A stretch of 64,000 bases of DNA from Ferruginibacter sp. (lineage in GTDB: Bacteria; Bacteroidota; Bacteroidia; Chitinophagales; Chitinophagaceae), in contig NZ_JAQBNR010000053.1 of the NCBI RefSeq assembly GCF_028288465.1, forward strand, positions 124,001 to 188,000, given 5' to 3'. Made by a program: the position numbers and the translations under genes. Below are positions 24,767-37,200 of the stretch, one piece after another. How positions within the stretch are numbered: the first letter of the stretch is position 1; each line of letters starts with the position of its first letter. The notes beneath the pieces were generated by a model. The model worked only from the letters and a program-made list of their open reading frames with translations, was not told the DNA's origin and did no database searches.

Positions 24767-26194
24767 TTAATATAAATTTAGTTGACTATACATTTTTTGT
24801 AATTCTTCTTCCACAACTTCAATGGCTATATCAATATCACTTATACTGGTACGCCAGTTTACAAATGCGGCTCTTATTGCAATGCGCCCTTTGTATACAG
24901 TGGCAGTCATAAAAATCCTTCCGGAAGCGTTAATATTTTCAAGGAGGGTTTGCACTCTTGATTGTTCTTCTTGTTCATTAAGGGTAAAACAAACGGTGTT
25001 TAATCTTACCGGCGCCAAAAGCTCCAACGCCTTTTGTTGCTGTATAAAATTTCCGAACTGCTTGGCCATCCCAATGCAGTTTTCCACAATATCCTTGTAG
25101 CCATTTTTGCCATAGGCAATTAACGAAAACCATACCGGCAATGCCTTCAGACGCCTTGAGTTTTCCGGCAAAAAATTGAGGTAACTAAAATGCTCCAACG
25201 GGTCTCCCAAATAAGGCGCATTGGAATTTTGAAAGGTTTCTACCTGCAGCAGCTTGTGTTTTTCTTTGATCAGCCAGCATCCATTTTCATACGGAACGTT
25301 CAGCCATTTGTGGCAATCGATCGTTATGCTGTCTGCATGTTGCCACCCATCTACCAGGTGTTTATACTTAGGTGAACAGGCTGCAAAAGCTCCAAAAGCG
25401 GCATCAATATGCCAAAAGAAATTGTACTTATTTTTAAGCTGCGCAATCGCATTAAAATCATCAAAATCAACAGTGTTTACGGTACCAGCACTGGATATTA
25501 ATATAAATGGCTTTCCATTCAGTTCGTGTATTTTATTTTGTAAATCATCTATATCAAGAGCTTCCCTGTTACCTTCAACAGTTTTCACCCGGATATAATT
25601 TGAGCTGCCTATACCCAGCATGGATAGGGCTTTAATGGAAGAAGAATGCGGGGTGGCTGAAAATATTTTTATATCTGCAGGTGAAACTCCTTCTTTTGCA
25701 AAATCTTTATTCAACACTTTACCTACCCATTGCCTGGCAACACCAAGACAGGTAAAATTTGACATGGTAGCTCCGGTAACAAATCCGCCTAAAAAATCCG
25801 CCGGAAGATTCAGCAGGTTCAATAATAACTGAATAGTTTCTTTTTCAATAATTGCAGAAATATCGCCTTGCCCGTTTGCTGTCTGTGTATTTTGATCATA
25901 TACAGTCGCAAGCCAATCACCTGCAATGGCCGCCGGCGTAGTACCTCCCGTTACAAACCCCCAGTATCTCGGCCCGGAAGAGGCCACCATTACTTTCTCA
26001 AACCGGTCATTAAATTGCTGCAAGGCATTGGCCGTTCCAACACCTTCGCTGTTTAATTGATCTGTTGTTTCAACTTGCACATCAGCAGTCGTTGGTCTGT
26101 TGGAAAGATTCTCCAAATAAGCTAAACTTTGCACTTTTATTTGTTCCAGCAACACAGCAGCTTGCGCTGAATCATTCTGTAAATAGTTATTCAT
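24767..26194 (-). CDS. PLP-dependent group II amino acid decarboxylase
   Basis: This 475-residue fold-type I PLP enzyme belongs to the aromatic-L-amino-acid/glutamate/diaminobutyrate decarboxylase group. Seen: GGFVTGATMSNFTCLGVAR (cofactor phosphate region), FWHIDAAFGAFA with the aspartate that holds the pyridine nitrogen, and the Schiff-base lysine in TIDCHKWLNVPYENG. No signal peptide. It probably makes an amine and CO2 from an amino acid. The substrate (aromatic, glutamate or other) cannot be told by eye. It lies in an operon with a small cupin upstream (10 bp) and a DJ-1-like protein downstream (1 bp), and the operon is divergent from a MocR regulator, which itself uses PLP. Confidence 0.87.
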   Translation of the reverse strand: MNNYLQNDSAQAAVLLEQIKVQSLAYLENLSNRPTTADVQVETTDQLNSEGVGTANALQQFNDRFEKVMVASSGPRYWGFVTGGTTPAAIAGDWLATVYDQNTQTANGQGDISAIIEKETIQLLLNLLNLPADFLGGFVTGATMSNFTCLGVARQWVGKVLNKDFAKEGVSPADIKIFSATPHSSSIKALSMLGIGSSNYIRVKTVEGNREALDIDDLQNKIHELNGKPFILISSAGTVNTVDFDDFNAIAQLKNKYNFFWHIDAAFGAFAACSPKYKHLVDGWQHADSITIDCHKWLNVPYENGCWLIKEKHKLLQVETFQNSNAPYLGDPLEHFSYLNFLPENSRRLKALPVWFSLIAYGKNGYKDIVENCIGMAKQFGNFIQQQKALELLAPVRLNTVCFTLNEQEEQSRVQTLLENINASGRIFMTATVYKGRIAIRAAFVNWRTSISDIDIAIEVVEEELQKMYSQLNLY

Positions 26195-26204
26195 TTAATA
26201 TTGG

Positions 26205-26561
26205 TTATTTTAAAAAATCGCCATCAATGATCAATAATTTTACCGCATTTTTTGTAATGGAACGATGGGAACTCAGGTTATCCGAAACAACATAAGTCAT
26301 TCCGCTTGTTAAAGTAAACCATTTCCCCGTTTCCATTTCACTCGTTAGCTCTCCACTAAGACAATGAACAATATGCCCCTTCCTGCACCAATGGTCTGCA
26401 ATGTATCCGGCAGAATACTCCACTATTCTTAAACGCAATCCTGGCAACTGAAATGTTTGCCAACAGGCCTCTCCCGTTTCTCCCGGGTGAATCGTTTTTT
26501 CAATTGAGCTCCAGTCAATCGTTTGAAAAGCAATGTTGGCCAAGGTTTCCATTTCATTCAT
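26205..26561 (-). CDS. Small cupin-fold protein with DHWC..KGH motif
   Basis: This 118-residue single-domain cupin has the motif ADHWCRKGHIVHCLSGEL, which holds possible metal ligands (His, Cys, His, Glu) at the usual cupin position. It is followed by FTLTSGMTYVVSDN and HRSITKNAVKLLIIDG, matching the second cupin motif. A family of small bacterial cupins with this D-H-[WC] signature is known, but its function is not. It is the first gene of the operon with the PLP decarboxylase and faces the MocR gene across about 100 bp. Gene identity as a cupin is good; function is unknown. Confidence 0.78.
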   Translation of the reverse strand: MNEMETLANIAFQTIDWSSIEKTIHPGETGEACWQTFQLPGLRLRIVEYSAGYIADHWCRKGHIVHCLSGELTSEMETGKWFTLTSGMTYVVSDNLSSHRSITKNAVKLLIIDGDFLK

Positions 26562-26638
26562 TTTATTTATAAAAAAAACTGTGCGTATTCATTGCAAAAG
26601 TGAACAAATTATTTTTACCAGCACAGATACAATTTTAG

Positions 26639-26646
26639 TATTTTTG
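26639..26646 (+). promoter_or_regulatory. Candidate -7 promoter box of the MocR gene
   Basis: TATTTTTG is an exact match to TAnnTTTG, 17 bp before the ATG at 26664. The 100-bp divergent region also holds CTGTGC (26579-26584) and GCACAG (26621-26626) as a spaced inverted repeat, a possible operator. Confidence 0.45.
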
Positions 26647-26663
26647 ACCAATACAGTTCATTT

Positions 26664-28100
26664 ATGAAGCAAAAATCACCTGGCAAAGAATTACTCTATA
26701 TAAAAATTGCCAACAGCCTGGAGCAGCAAATCAGCAAGGATATTTTAAAGGTGGGTGACAAACTTCCTTCTATCAGGATGATCTGCCGGCAGCATGGTGT
26801 AAGCATGAGCACGGCACAGTTTGCCTACTACGAGCTGGAAGGAAAATCACTGATAGAATCGAGGCCACAATCTGGCTACTATGTAAGTAATTCTTTCCGT
26901 AAAAAAATGGCAATGCCGGAAGCAAGCAGGCCCGTAAGTACGCCTGTCGTAAAAACGGTAACAGATATTTTTGAAAATGCTTTCAACAATGCCAGTGAAA
27001 AAAGCTTTACTGTTTTTTCAAGAGGAGTACCTGCTGTTGCATTGCTGCCCATTGCCAAATTAAATAAGGGCATGCTGCAGGCGGTAAGATCATTGCCCGG
27101 TGGAGGAACCATGTACGAGCCCCTGCAGGGAAATGAAAAATTAAGGACACAGGTTGCCAGGTGGTCTTTTAACTGGAAAGGTACTCTTTCTGAAAAAGAT
27201 ATTTTAACCACGGCAGGCTGCATATCGGCTATTTCTTATTGCCTGATGGCGTTGACCAAACGGGGAGATACCATTGCGGTTGAAAGCCCTTGCTTTTATG
27301 GTATTTTACAACTGGCACAAAGCCTTGGTTTAAAAGTGCTGGAATTACCAACGAGCCCGCAAACGGGTGTGGACATGGATTCGCTCAAAAAGATTGTTGC
27401 AAAAACTAAACTCGCTGCATGCCTCTTTGTGAGTAATTTCAACAACCCGTTCGGCAGCCTGATGCCTGAAGAAAATAAAAAAGCAGCAGTACAATTACTG
27501 GAACAGTACAACGTACCACTGATTGAAGACGATCTGTATGGTGATCTTTATTTTGGAGATAAAAGACCGACCTGTTGCAAATCGTATGACGAAAGCGGAA
27601 TGGTTCTGTTGTGCAGTTCTGTTTCCAAAACGCTTGCTCCGGCGTACCGGGTTGGCTGGGTGGCCCCGGGGAAATTCATGAATGAAGTGATGAAAATAAA
27701 ATTATTTCACAGCCTTTGCAGTACGCCCATCACACATGAGGTGATCGGTAATTTTTTGGAAACAGGCAGGTACGAAGCACACCTCAGGCAATTAAGAAGA
27801 ACATTGCACGCCAACTACCTGCAATATGTAAGATTGATCGGCGAATCTTTTCCGGATGGCACCAAAATCAGCAGGCCACAGGGGGGATTATCCCTGTGGG
27901 TTGAACTACCTAAACAAATTGACAGCATTGAATTATACAACGCGGCAGTAAGCAAAAAAATTACCTTTTCACCCGGACGTATGTTTACGCTGCAAAACCA
28001 GTTCAACAATTGTATGCGCCTTAGCTATGGACTGGAATGGAATGAGCAAACAGCACATGGATTGAAAGCATTGGGCAAGCTTGCAAAAGCTGCTTTATAA
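26664..28100 (+). CDS. MocR-family regulator (GntR winged helix fused to aminotransferase-like domain)
   Basis: This 478-residue protein has an N-terminal GntR-type winged helix (about 10-75), with KLPSIRMICRQHGVSMSTAQ and the wing ending SGYYVSNS. A fold-type I aminotransferase-like domain follows. Its PLP-binding lysine is in SSVSKTLAPAYRVGWV, with FVSNFNNPFGSLMPEE and the arginine-rich end MRLSYGLEW. MocR proteins sense PLP or amino-acid adducts and control neighbouring genes. Placed head-to-head with the cupin-decarboxylase-DJ-1 operon, it is the likely regulator of that operon. The function is inferred from context and family, not shown. Confidence 0.88.
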   Translation: MKQKSPGKELLYIKIANSLEQQISKDILKVGDKLPSIRMICRQHGVSMSTAQFAYYELEGKSLIESRPQSGYYVSNSFRKKMAMPEASRPVSTPVVKTVTDIFENAFNNASEKSFTVFSRGVPAVALLPIAKLNKGMLQAVRSLPGGGTMYEPLQGNEKLRTQVARWSFNWKGTLSEKDILTTAGCISAISYCLMALTKRGDTIAVESPCFYGILQLAQSLGLKVLELPTSPQTGVDMDSLKKIVAKTKLAACLFVSNFNNPFGSLMPEENKKAAVQLLEQYNVPLIEDDLYGDLYFGDKRPTCCKSYDESGMVLLCSSVSKTLAPAYRVGWVAPGKFMNEVMKIKLFHSLCSTPITHEVIGNFLETGRYEAHLRQLRRTLHANYLQYVRLIGESFPDGTKISRPQGGLSLWVELPKQIDSIELYNAAVSKKITFSPGRMFTLQNQFNNCMRLSYGLEWNEQTAHGLKALGKLAKAAL

Positions 28101-28236
28101 CTGTTGTTTACATTGTAGCCAACTGTTCAAAAGTCACGAGTCTTTATCCTCTTTCATTAATTGCCGGGCTGTACAGGTATCAAAAAATACCAATACAGCC
28201 TGCTTATATATCTCCTTTAATAAACTCCACTTCAGT

Positions 28237-31200
28237 CTAACTTACCGAATAGTGCAGGATAATCATCAAATCATTTACCTGGTCTGCTGTTATTCTTGGA
28301 TTGGCAACCGGGTTGGTTATTTTCCACACGCCCGGTACCTGGTTATTGGCTACGTAATTCATTGACTTGTGTAATAAATTTCCATAAATGCCATCAGCTG
28401 TAAGATCCTGTGCTGCATTTGGATTGGGTGCAGGCGTCAATACTATTCCCGGAATATGAGTTAATATGCTACCTGCAGTCCTATCTGCAGCAAGTTCAAT
28501 TACGTTAATCTTAACCTGGTTTTCCTGAACAAAAAACGGGAACCTGTCTTTGGTTAAATTAATGGATAACACCTGGTCATCTGTAATCAATACCGGATTT
28601 AAAAACTGGTACCATTCATTGGGAAATTCATGCCTTGCGCTGATGATCCTTGTCAACCCCTTATCTTTCAATGACACCAGCATTTGGTTAATCTTATTAT
28701 TCAGGCTATCGGATGCATTTAGCTTCAACGCATCTCCTCCTTCACGGGCTGTATACTTTACCTGCATAACAACATCGGTGATGGTGTTATAATCAAACTG
28801 CTGCAACAGCGTATTCACTTTGGTACCACTCTTATCTTTTGTATTGGCAAAAGGAAACTGCAGATGCCAGCTGCTGATGGCACCTGCACCTTCAAATGGC
28901 AGGTACCGTTCATCGCGGAAGTTGAGTTCAAACAGCCCACTGTCGGTTTGGCCATGGCTTAATACAATGGATTGAGAAGTGCCTGCACTATCCCTGAAGC
29001 GGGGATCATCTGCAGGAATTCCGTTGGTCGATTTACGCGGATATTTTTTTGCATCTGCCACGCTGGTAGAATCTATTCTGAGTGAATTGTTCATCAATGT
29101 CAGGGTGCATCCGATGGTAGTAAAAGGCCCGGCAACACATGGTATGGAAAGGCTCACTGATTTTATCCTGCGGAAATAATGACCAGGATAGTCCAGGTCA
29201 AACAACTCTTCCGGCAGGCTGATGAAACATTGCCCGGTTTCTTTTAATTTCAACAGGGCCACCGCATCCAGTTGTGCCAGCGAAATGTATTTGGTCAGTT
29301 CGTACTCCCGCCTGTTCTTTTCATAATAAGCCATTTCCATTTGCTTCAGGTTGTACATCAGCGATTCACCACTCTGCAAACCTTTTTTCATGCTGTCCCA
29401 ATAGCCAAACTGAACATAGTCAGAATCACTTAAGCCCAGCTCGTAACGGAAACAACGCTCTGCTTTTTTTGCCGCATCATAAGCCAATTGATAACTCTGA
29501 AAATAGGTAGTTGAAATTTTGCCAATCATCCAGGCATACAAATCTTCATTGGTGTATTTGCTGTGCATAAAATCATCTGATTCTTTAGCGTTATCAATCT
29601 GCAACTGCTGATTTTCTTTATCTGTATTGGCAATTTCCTGTCGTATCTGGGCACCTAAAATCTGTACATCAACCTGCTCCAGTTCCTTATTGGCATTGTT
29701 CAATTGGTTTCTCCATTCATCGGCCCTGCGCTGGTAGGATGCATTGGTGCTCATAAGCGAAGCATTTTTATCAAGGGCGGTTGCAATCGCCTGCAGGTTC
29801 CTCACCAGGTCTTCAGCAGAATTACCAAAGCTTTGTCCGCCGGTAGTTACTGTTGCATGCGGCGACCCACCAAAGCCCGAAGCGCCGAGAATAAAATCGG
29901 GAATCAGTTTCAATCCGCCGGCCAGCGCATAACCAACAGCGATGCCCGTATCGATTATTGTAGAAGCGTTGTTTAAAACAAGGGCTACTGTTTCCCCGTC
30001 GTTTAGTCCGGATGAAAGTAATTGTTGGTAGTAATCCCTGCGTATGGTAAGCAGTTCTTTTTGCTTCAGCAGATTGTTAAGCTGGTTATCTGATTCCGCA
30101 ATCTGCAGCGTTTTCATCTTCATTACAGCACTTAATAATTTTATTTCCTGGCCCGAACGCAGCAGGGCAATATGTTCTGCATCTTTTTTCTCCAATGCCG
30201 CCAGTAACGATGCTCCCAATGACTTTACTTCGTTGCAAAGCTCGGTTGCTTTTTGTATCATAATCACAAAACGGTAAAACGGCAACGGCGCATTCATATC
30301 ATTCAGCACACTGCTCAAATCGAGTCCTGCTGCGGTTGCACGCACGAGCATCCCCGGATCAATGGGTGGAGCAAACAAAGAAAGGGGTGAAAATACACCT
30401 TGTATATCCAGGCAGTGCCGGATCTTAAACAAGCGGTCTGCTATTGTTTTCCAGTACTGCAAAATGTTGTCATTAAAAGGAATACAGAAATACAATGCCT
30501 GCAGCGAAGGAAGATCAGGATTATCGGGATTGGAGAAATCCAATCCCTGGTAAGTGTGCATTGGTAACAAATTTTCTATTTCCACCAGTACATTGGAAAA
30601 AGTATCCAGCTTTTTTTCCAGCTGGTAATAATTATTTACCGGCACCTCGTATGCAGGAGGAATAATTTTTGGTTCGTTGCCTAAAATCTGGCCTGCCAAT
30701 ACATACAATTGGGTTGCTTCCGTCACAGATTCCATAGTGTGCTGCGTAAACAAATAATCGCCCCATCGAATGAGGTGATCCAGGTATTTCATTACCGTAG
30801 TTTTTTGATACGCAACGGTGCGGTACTGCGCAATAAAATGCGGCTGGAACGGATTCACCCGCCAGTCTTCCACACTTTTATCAAGGTCGTTCGGATGCGC
30901 CGAAGCAGGATCGGCAATACCAAACATGATATTTTCTATGCGTTGCAAATCGTATTTTGTTTTACCTGCAACATTTACCACATTCATAAAGAATGGCTTG
31001 GTTACCCAAAATTTATCCGGCGCCGGATAAGGGGATGCATCTGCCGGATTAAAAATGTATTTGAACCATTTATCGGCATCTTCAAACTGCTGGTTCTCAC
31101 TCAGGCGCATGCCAATCATCAGCGGTGCATGATAAAACAGTTCCCAGTTATACAAGGCATAACCCGATTGAATATTGAAATCAACATCTTCCCGCGGATA

Positions 31201-34200
31201 ACCCGGAGTAGTATCTGTCACCGCATTGGGATAAGTTACAGGCTGCCCCCTGTACACATTGAATTGTGGTGCGTAGGTTGTGTTGAAACTGAATTTGGCC
31301 GGGTTGGAATCATAAGCAATATCGCCTTTTAATTGTGTCTGACGGCTCATCAATCCATCAATTCCCTTGTTAAATAACTGCCGCATAAAATAGCAGGACG
31401 TGGGATGATAGAAGTTATAAAAATGATACAGCACCAGTATCCTTTTTCCCTGCGGAATCTGTGGCATGGCGTCTTTGATCTCCGCTTCTTTGGCCGTATC
31501 TCCGGCAATGATGGCTTCCAGCAATTCCAGCAATTGAAGAAACCAGGCCTCCATATCGGAATAGAATAGTTCAAACGTATCATTGTCGCTGAACTCGGGT
31601 GTTACATAATAAGTACGTCCTGTTTTTTCCTGTTGATAAGTTGCATCCTGGTAAAAGAAAGGCAGAAAAGTACCCAGGGTGATGGTGGATCTCCGGTCAC
31701 TGAAAGCATACTGATTGGCTTTAAAAATTACCTGCATCAGGTAAAGCATCCGGTCGAAAAACCCAGCCTGCAAGGGCATACAATTGCGGAACAAGCCGGG
31801 GGTATTATTTAAAATGGAAGACTGCGCCGGGAAGGCAAGGAAGTTGTTGGTGGTGTCACTTCCGCTCTCGTCATCCAGCATATTGTCTAAACCGCTGCGT
31901 GTAAAAAGGTGGGGATTGATCTGCACATAATTGTCAGTAACCACCGGGTATCCGCGGCAGGGATCCAGGTCGAATGTGCCCTTGTAGCTGTAGAAATTAT
32001 TGTCATTAACTACATAACAATTGATGTTGAGCGTACCATTTTGTTTCAATGAATTTTCAATGTCATTTAAAAAAGCACCCCACCACCCTTTGATGTCTTT
32101 CTTTTCAATATAGGTCGCAAGATTGCTAAAATCGGGCTGTGGTAAATCCACCGGTGAAAACAAAAACTTAGATTTGGCGGGCGTGTAAACCTGTTGTGTT
32201 TTATCATAAAACTGGCTCACTTCAATAATACCGGAAGCATCGTTGTTGGAAATTTTCTTCGGCGACCATTTGCCTTTTTTGTATTCACTGAAGGCCATTT
32301 GTATTTGCCAGTATTTATCCGGTTTTTGAATGGGAAAGGCGGATTCTTTTAAATCCGGCACCGGCAATGTATCGGGTGTTTCTCTTGCCTTTTCTGTAAA
32401 CATTGCCCAAAAAATATACAGGCGCTGATTGAACACAACCGGCACAATATGATCGCTGTTGATATCGAGATCAATTTTTTCCCAGGCCGTCCACCGCCTG
32501 TTTTCAACATACTGGCGGTAATAATAAATTTTAGGGTCGCCGCCATACGTGCGGGCAATTACATGCAGTGTTTGGTTATCATCCTGGTACCACATGCCTT
32601 TTACTTCCAGTCTTGCTACGCCATCCAGTTTTTCCAGGTATGCCATAAAAGCGTCTTCGGCATTGGGTTGTGTGACTTCGTTTTGCAACAATTGATTTTG
32701 CAGGTCTTTAAAAAATGAAGATTGATTGGGTAACAATTCCGGCTCAATCCAGTTTTCGGGATACAAAAAAACCTTGCGGTTGGCTTCCCATAAACGGTAA
32801 TATTTCATCCACTCCCATTGTTTCCATTTGCGATCAAAACTGCCCTGGTCGGGGTCATCTGCATTTACGGTGATATCGGTTTCCATGCTCATAAAACAAC
32901 GCTGTACAAACTGCTGTACCGCATTGGTAGCCTGCACAATCCTGGAGGTGGGTTGACAGGCACTCATCTCTACATCAATTAAAAAATAGCTGTACAAATC
33001 ATTGGCATCTTTCCAGGTATTTGTTCCGGGGTTGGCCAGTAACCAGGTAACCAATGCATCCCGTTTTGCTTCTCTTAGTTTATTTTGCAGCGGTTGTGTA
33101 ACGTCCAGCCAATCCGTGTCTGCATAATTTAATTTTAAAGTTTGCTTAATCTTGGTGGCATCATCAAAACCTAAAGAAGGCTTGCTCCAGTTGATACAAT
33201 CTTCTGCCTTTACACCAAGCAATGCCATGGCAGAAAAACATTTATACAGCCTAACCAATATGCGAATGCTTTTTAAATCAGATGTGGCTGGAGGCGCTGT
33301 TACAAGATTTAAATAATTGGGCGCTTCCACGAGGCTCTTTATTTGTGTTTTATCCCAGCCGTACAAACCGGATAGTTCAGTTTCAATCGCATCCAGCGTT
33401 TTTGAACCGTCCATCACATCCTGTAAAATATTGACGATGGTTGCGCCGGAATTTGATAAGGCGTAACTATGGTGCAGGTTGAAAAGGTTAATGAGATTTT
33501 CAAAAGCTGTAAAGTCACTCGCAGAAATCGGAGTTGCAACTGGTGCCAGCGGCAGTGTATTTAAATCCGTAATGGTAACCGCTGTGGCGTTGGTCAATAT
33601 CCAGTCCAGCGAAGCGGCATCTATTTTTAATTTGCTTACAACAAAACTGATTTTTGCAACTTTCAAATACTGGTTAAACTTTGCAGGATAGTTGGTGCTG
33701 TTAAGTGTATTAATTTTTTGAACAAATGCAGTATTCGTCCAGTCTGTATAAATGGCAGGAAGGGAAATCAATAATTGTGCTGCGATTGTTTTATCTACCG
33801 AGAACCAGCCACTGATGCGGTTTTGAATGGCTGATCGTTGCTGAATATTTTTGTAAAAAGGAGCTATTTTTTGAAGCAACAAATCAAACCGCTGCGCAAT
33901 GTGTGCAAAGTCCAGCGTTTTTAAACTGGTGTCTATATCGCCATTACTGGCAAAGAAAATATTGGCACTGCTGTTGTCTGTTTGCTGAGTGCCAAATAAA
34001 TTACCCAGCGCATCTCTTACAAGATTTGGATTGTTATAAAAATTCTTCAATGCATCCCGCAATGCAGCATCCATGTAACCAATAAAGCGCAGTGTTTTTT
34101 TATTGGAATCATAAACAAGTTGTCCTGCTGCAGGTGCATAAGCAGTTAGCACCGGAAGTGCAGCAAGGGCAGCCGTTGTATTAGCACTTCCCTGGGAATC

Positions 34201-37200
34201 GGTGAATAACTGGTTTACGGCATCCGCATAATCCTGGTCGGCAAATGCAGCTAGCAAGGCCATTTGTTCATTCGCCGTCATGGCCCCGGTAAACTCCAGC
34301 TGCTTTGTACCTGCATTGTAATTAATATTGGCACTCAGTTGCGACAGCGTTTCTATTGGTGTTAAATTAGCAAGAGTTACCTCATGAAAAGGCTGGTCAT
34401 ATTGTACTCGTAAATTTTTCAGGAAGGTATAGTTGGAAGGGATGATGTTGTTTACATATGCATCGTCGTCAATTGTTTTTAGAATAGTGATCAGTTTTGC
34501 TGTTATGGTAGTATCCCATTTTAACAAAGGGTCATTCAACCATTTGGTGAGTAGATCGCCATTGGCATCCGGTTGAACGGCGGTAGCAGCCTGTATTTGC
34601 AGCAATGCTTTTTGCAGTTCGCCCAGGTTGACTGTCATTATTTCCTCCGCAGGTACAAGGCTGTTAGTTGCATCATTTTGTTGACGTAAAATATAATTCA
34701 ACTCCCATACCGTAATACCAGCTGTATTTAATAAATCATTTTTGGCAAGAAAATCCATGGTGTCAACAGGCGTTGCAAAAATAGCAGCCGGTATCACCTG
34801 TTTGGCAATGCGCACATCATCGGCGGTAAATGATTGGGATTGCATCAGCAAAACATTGCGGTAAATCAATGAAAGATTGGCAAGCGTTAAAGTAGTGATG
34901 GCACTGTCGGCAAGCAGCACATTCAGTTCATCACCGGAAATAAAGGTGGCCGATTGAATAACAGATTTATGAATGTCTGTAATGGAGATACCGCTGTTTA
35001 CATTTGCGAGCGCAAAATCCGGGTTTAGCGGATAAGTGATTTGCTTGTTTTGAAACAGGTTATTATACAAATTGTTTTCGCCCGTGCTTTGTATGTCTTC
35101 ATAAAAAGTAAGCAACGGAAATAGGTCCAGGTCTAACCTGTTTTTTAACTGAAGCAAATGATGCAATTGCCATGCAAAATTAGCATCCATTTTTCCGCTA
35201 CCGATGGCCGGGCACAGAATGCAGGCATCCAGTTCCTCCATGCTGAAGGAAAGTTTTTTAAACAGTCGCAGGAACCGGTGTATATGATCAAACTTTGTTG
35301 GAGTTATATTGGTGATATGCTGTTTATCTAAATCACATGACAGATCATCATGATCAATCTTACTGTCTTTTAAAGGGTTGATGAATTGCAGGTTCATCAA
35401 GGTTTGCAGGTCAGCATACTCAAGGCCGGTGTATTGTAAAAACAGGTCTACCTCAACAGAAGCAGAGGCGGCTAGCGTGCCCCAGTAATTGGCAGGATTG
35501 ATTAAGTCCTCTTTAAAAATCAAATCCCGTTCTTCAAAACTTACTTCCAAAAACGCAAAGGCTTCCTCCAGTTCAACCGCAGGCGGATTGGCGATGGGCA
35601 AATGTTCTTTTGCAAAAATCCTTACCAGGTCTGCTTTGCCAATACCAAGCTTGGTAAGATAAATATTTCCTTCGGTACTGAATAAATCAAAGGGCAATCC
35701 AAACGGACGTTTCGCCGTCTTCAAAAAATTATCATACACTTTTACATTGGTGTATTCAGGATTAGCGCTCAGTTCATCTGTAGATAACAATGTTTGATGC
35801 AACAGCTGCACATTTATTTTTGCGGCAACGGCAGTGAGTTTCAGTACAATAAATTTATCCCTGATAATCCATTGGGTTGATGAAGAACCCATTGCCTGGT
35901 ACGCATCCGAAACCATCGCATCCTTTGTAAGCAATACATCAATGTGCGGCACATCTGCAGTGTGCGTAGTTAATTCATTTAGTAAAACAGTATTGATGGC
36001 ATGCTGTTTATCAGGCTGCGGATCTGTATTTACCAGCGGCACAAAAACCGGCAGGTTCGCACTAAAACTTGCCGCAATAGAAAATACAGATGGTACAATT
36101 GCTTCTTCCAATATTTCATTGACGATGTCAATGTATGGCAGCTGGGTGTTGGTGTTATCACAATTCAAATCAATGTCCCCGATGTCCGGTCTGCGTTCCA
36201 GCAGCCGGTCACGCACGGTGCCGGTGCTGTCCGTCATACGCTGGCTCAGGAAATGCATTACATCAGTAAGGTAAGATGCAGCACCATACACCGAACGGCA
36301 TTCATCGCATTCACAAAAATCAGCATGCTGAAACAATACATCCAGGTTGGGAATTTCTTTGGCTGCTGACGAAGCCTTCATGATGCCCTGGTAATTTGGC
36401 AGCACACTCAATTTTGACGCCGTAGCCAATCCATGCATGTTGCCTGCTATGGCAATGGTGGAGGCATACATTTTTGCGGCGTTGTTAAATATCTGGCTTG
36501 TTTCTTTTTTACCAAGATCAGCGGCAAAGGTTTTCATAAACCGGTCCTTCCCCATTGAATAAATCTGCTGGGACGAATGAATGCCTTTACCCAGCAAAGC
36601 ACTGGATGCTTCATACGTTGGAGCCAGTTTAAACACTCTTTGTAAACGGCGCAGCTGGCCAGCCACGAGCGGCTTTGTTTCAGGTGCAATGGCGGCAGGA
36701 TTTGCCGCCAAAAAATTTTCTATCCGGTGATGTTCCAGATCAAAATCGGGATTGGCGTCAAAGAAATCTACCAGCTTATTTTTTTGTTCTGGTGTGGCTT
36801 TCTCATCCTGTTTTAATCTTGCAGTAAAAGCGGTAGTAGGAAATTTTTTAGCAAAAGTAGTTTCCAATTTTTTAGCGAAAGTTTTAACGCGGTCGGTGAA
36901 AGAGCTATCTTTGGTGGAAGGCGGCGTTTCAAACTTTTGTTCTGCGATGATCTTCTCCCAATCGCTTGCTGTATTGGCCGCAAGCTTTTTTATATCGGCC
37001 ACTTTTTTTATATCCTGCGTATTCACCAAATGATTCACCAATGGCAGATGATCGCCGGTTAGCTGGCTTAATTGAAACATCGTATCCAACCGGTCGGTGT
37101 TACCTGAAAAAGTGGGATCCTCATTTAAGGCAGCAAAAAAAGACTGGTAGTCGCCCTGGTGTTTTGACAAATCTTCCATCACCCTTTTGGTATCTTCCTC

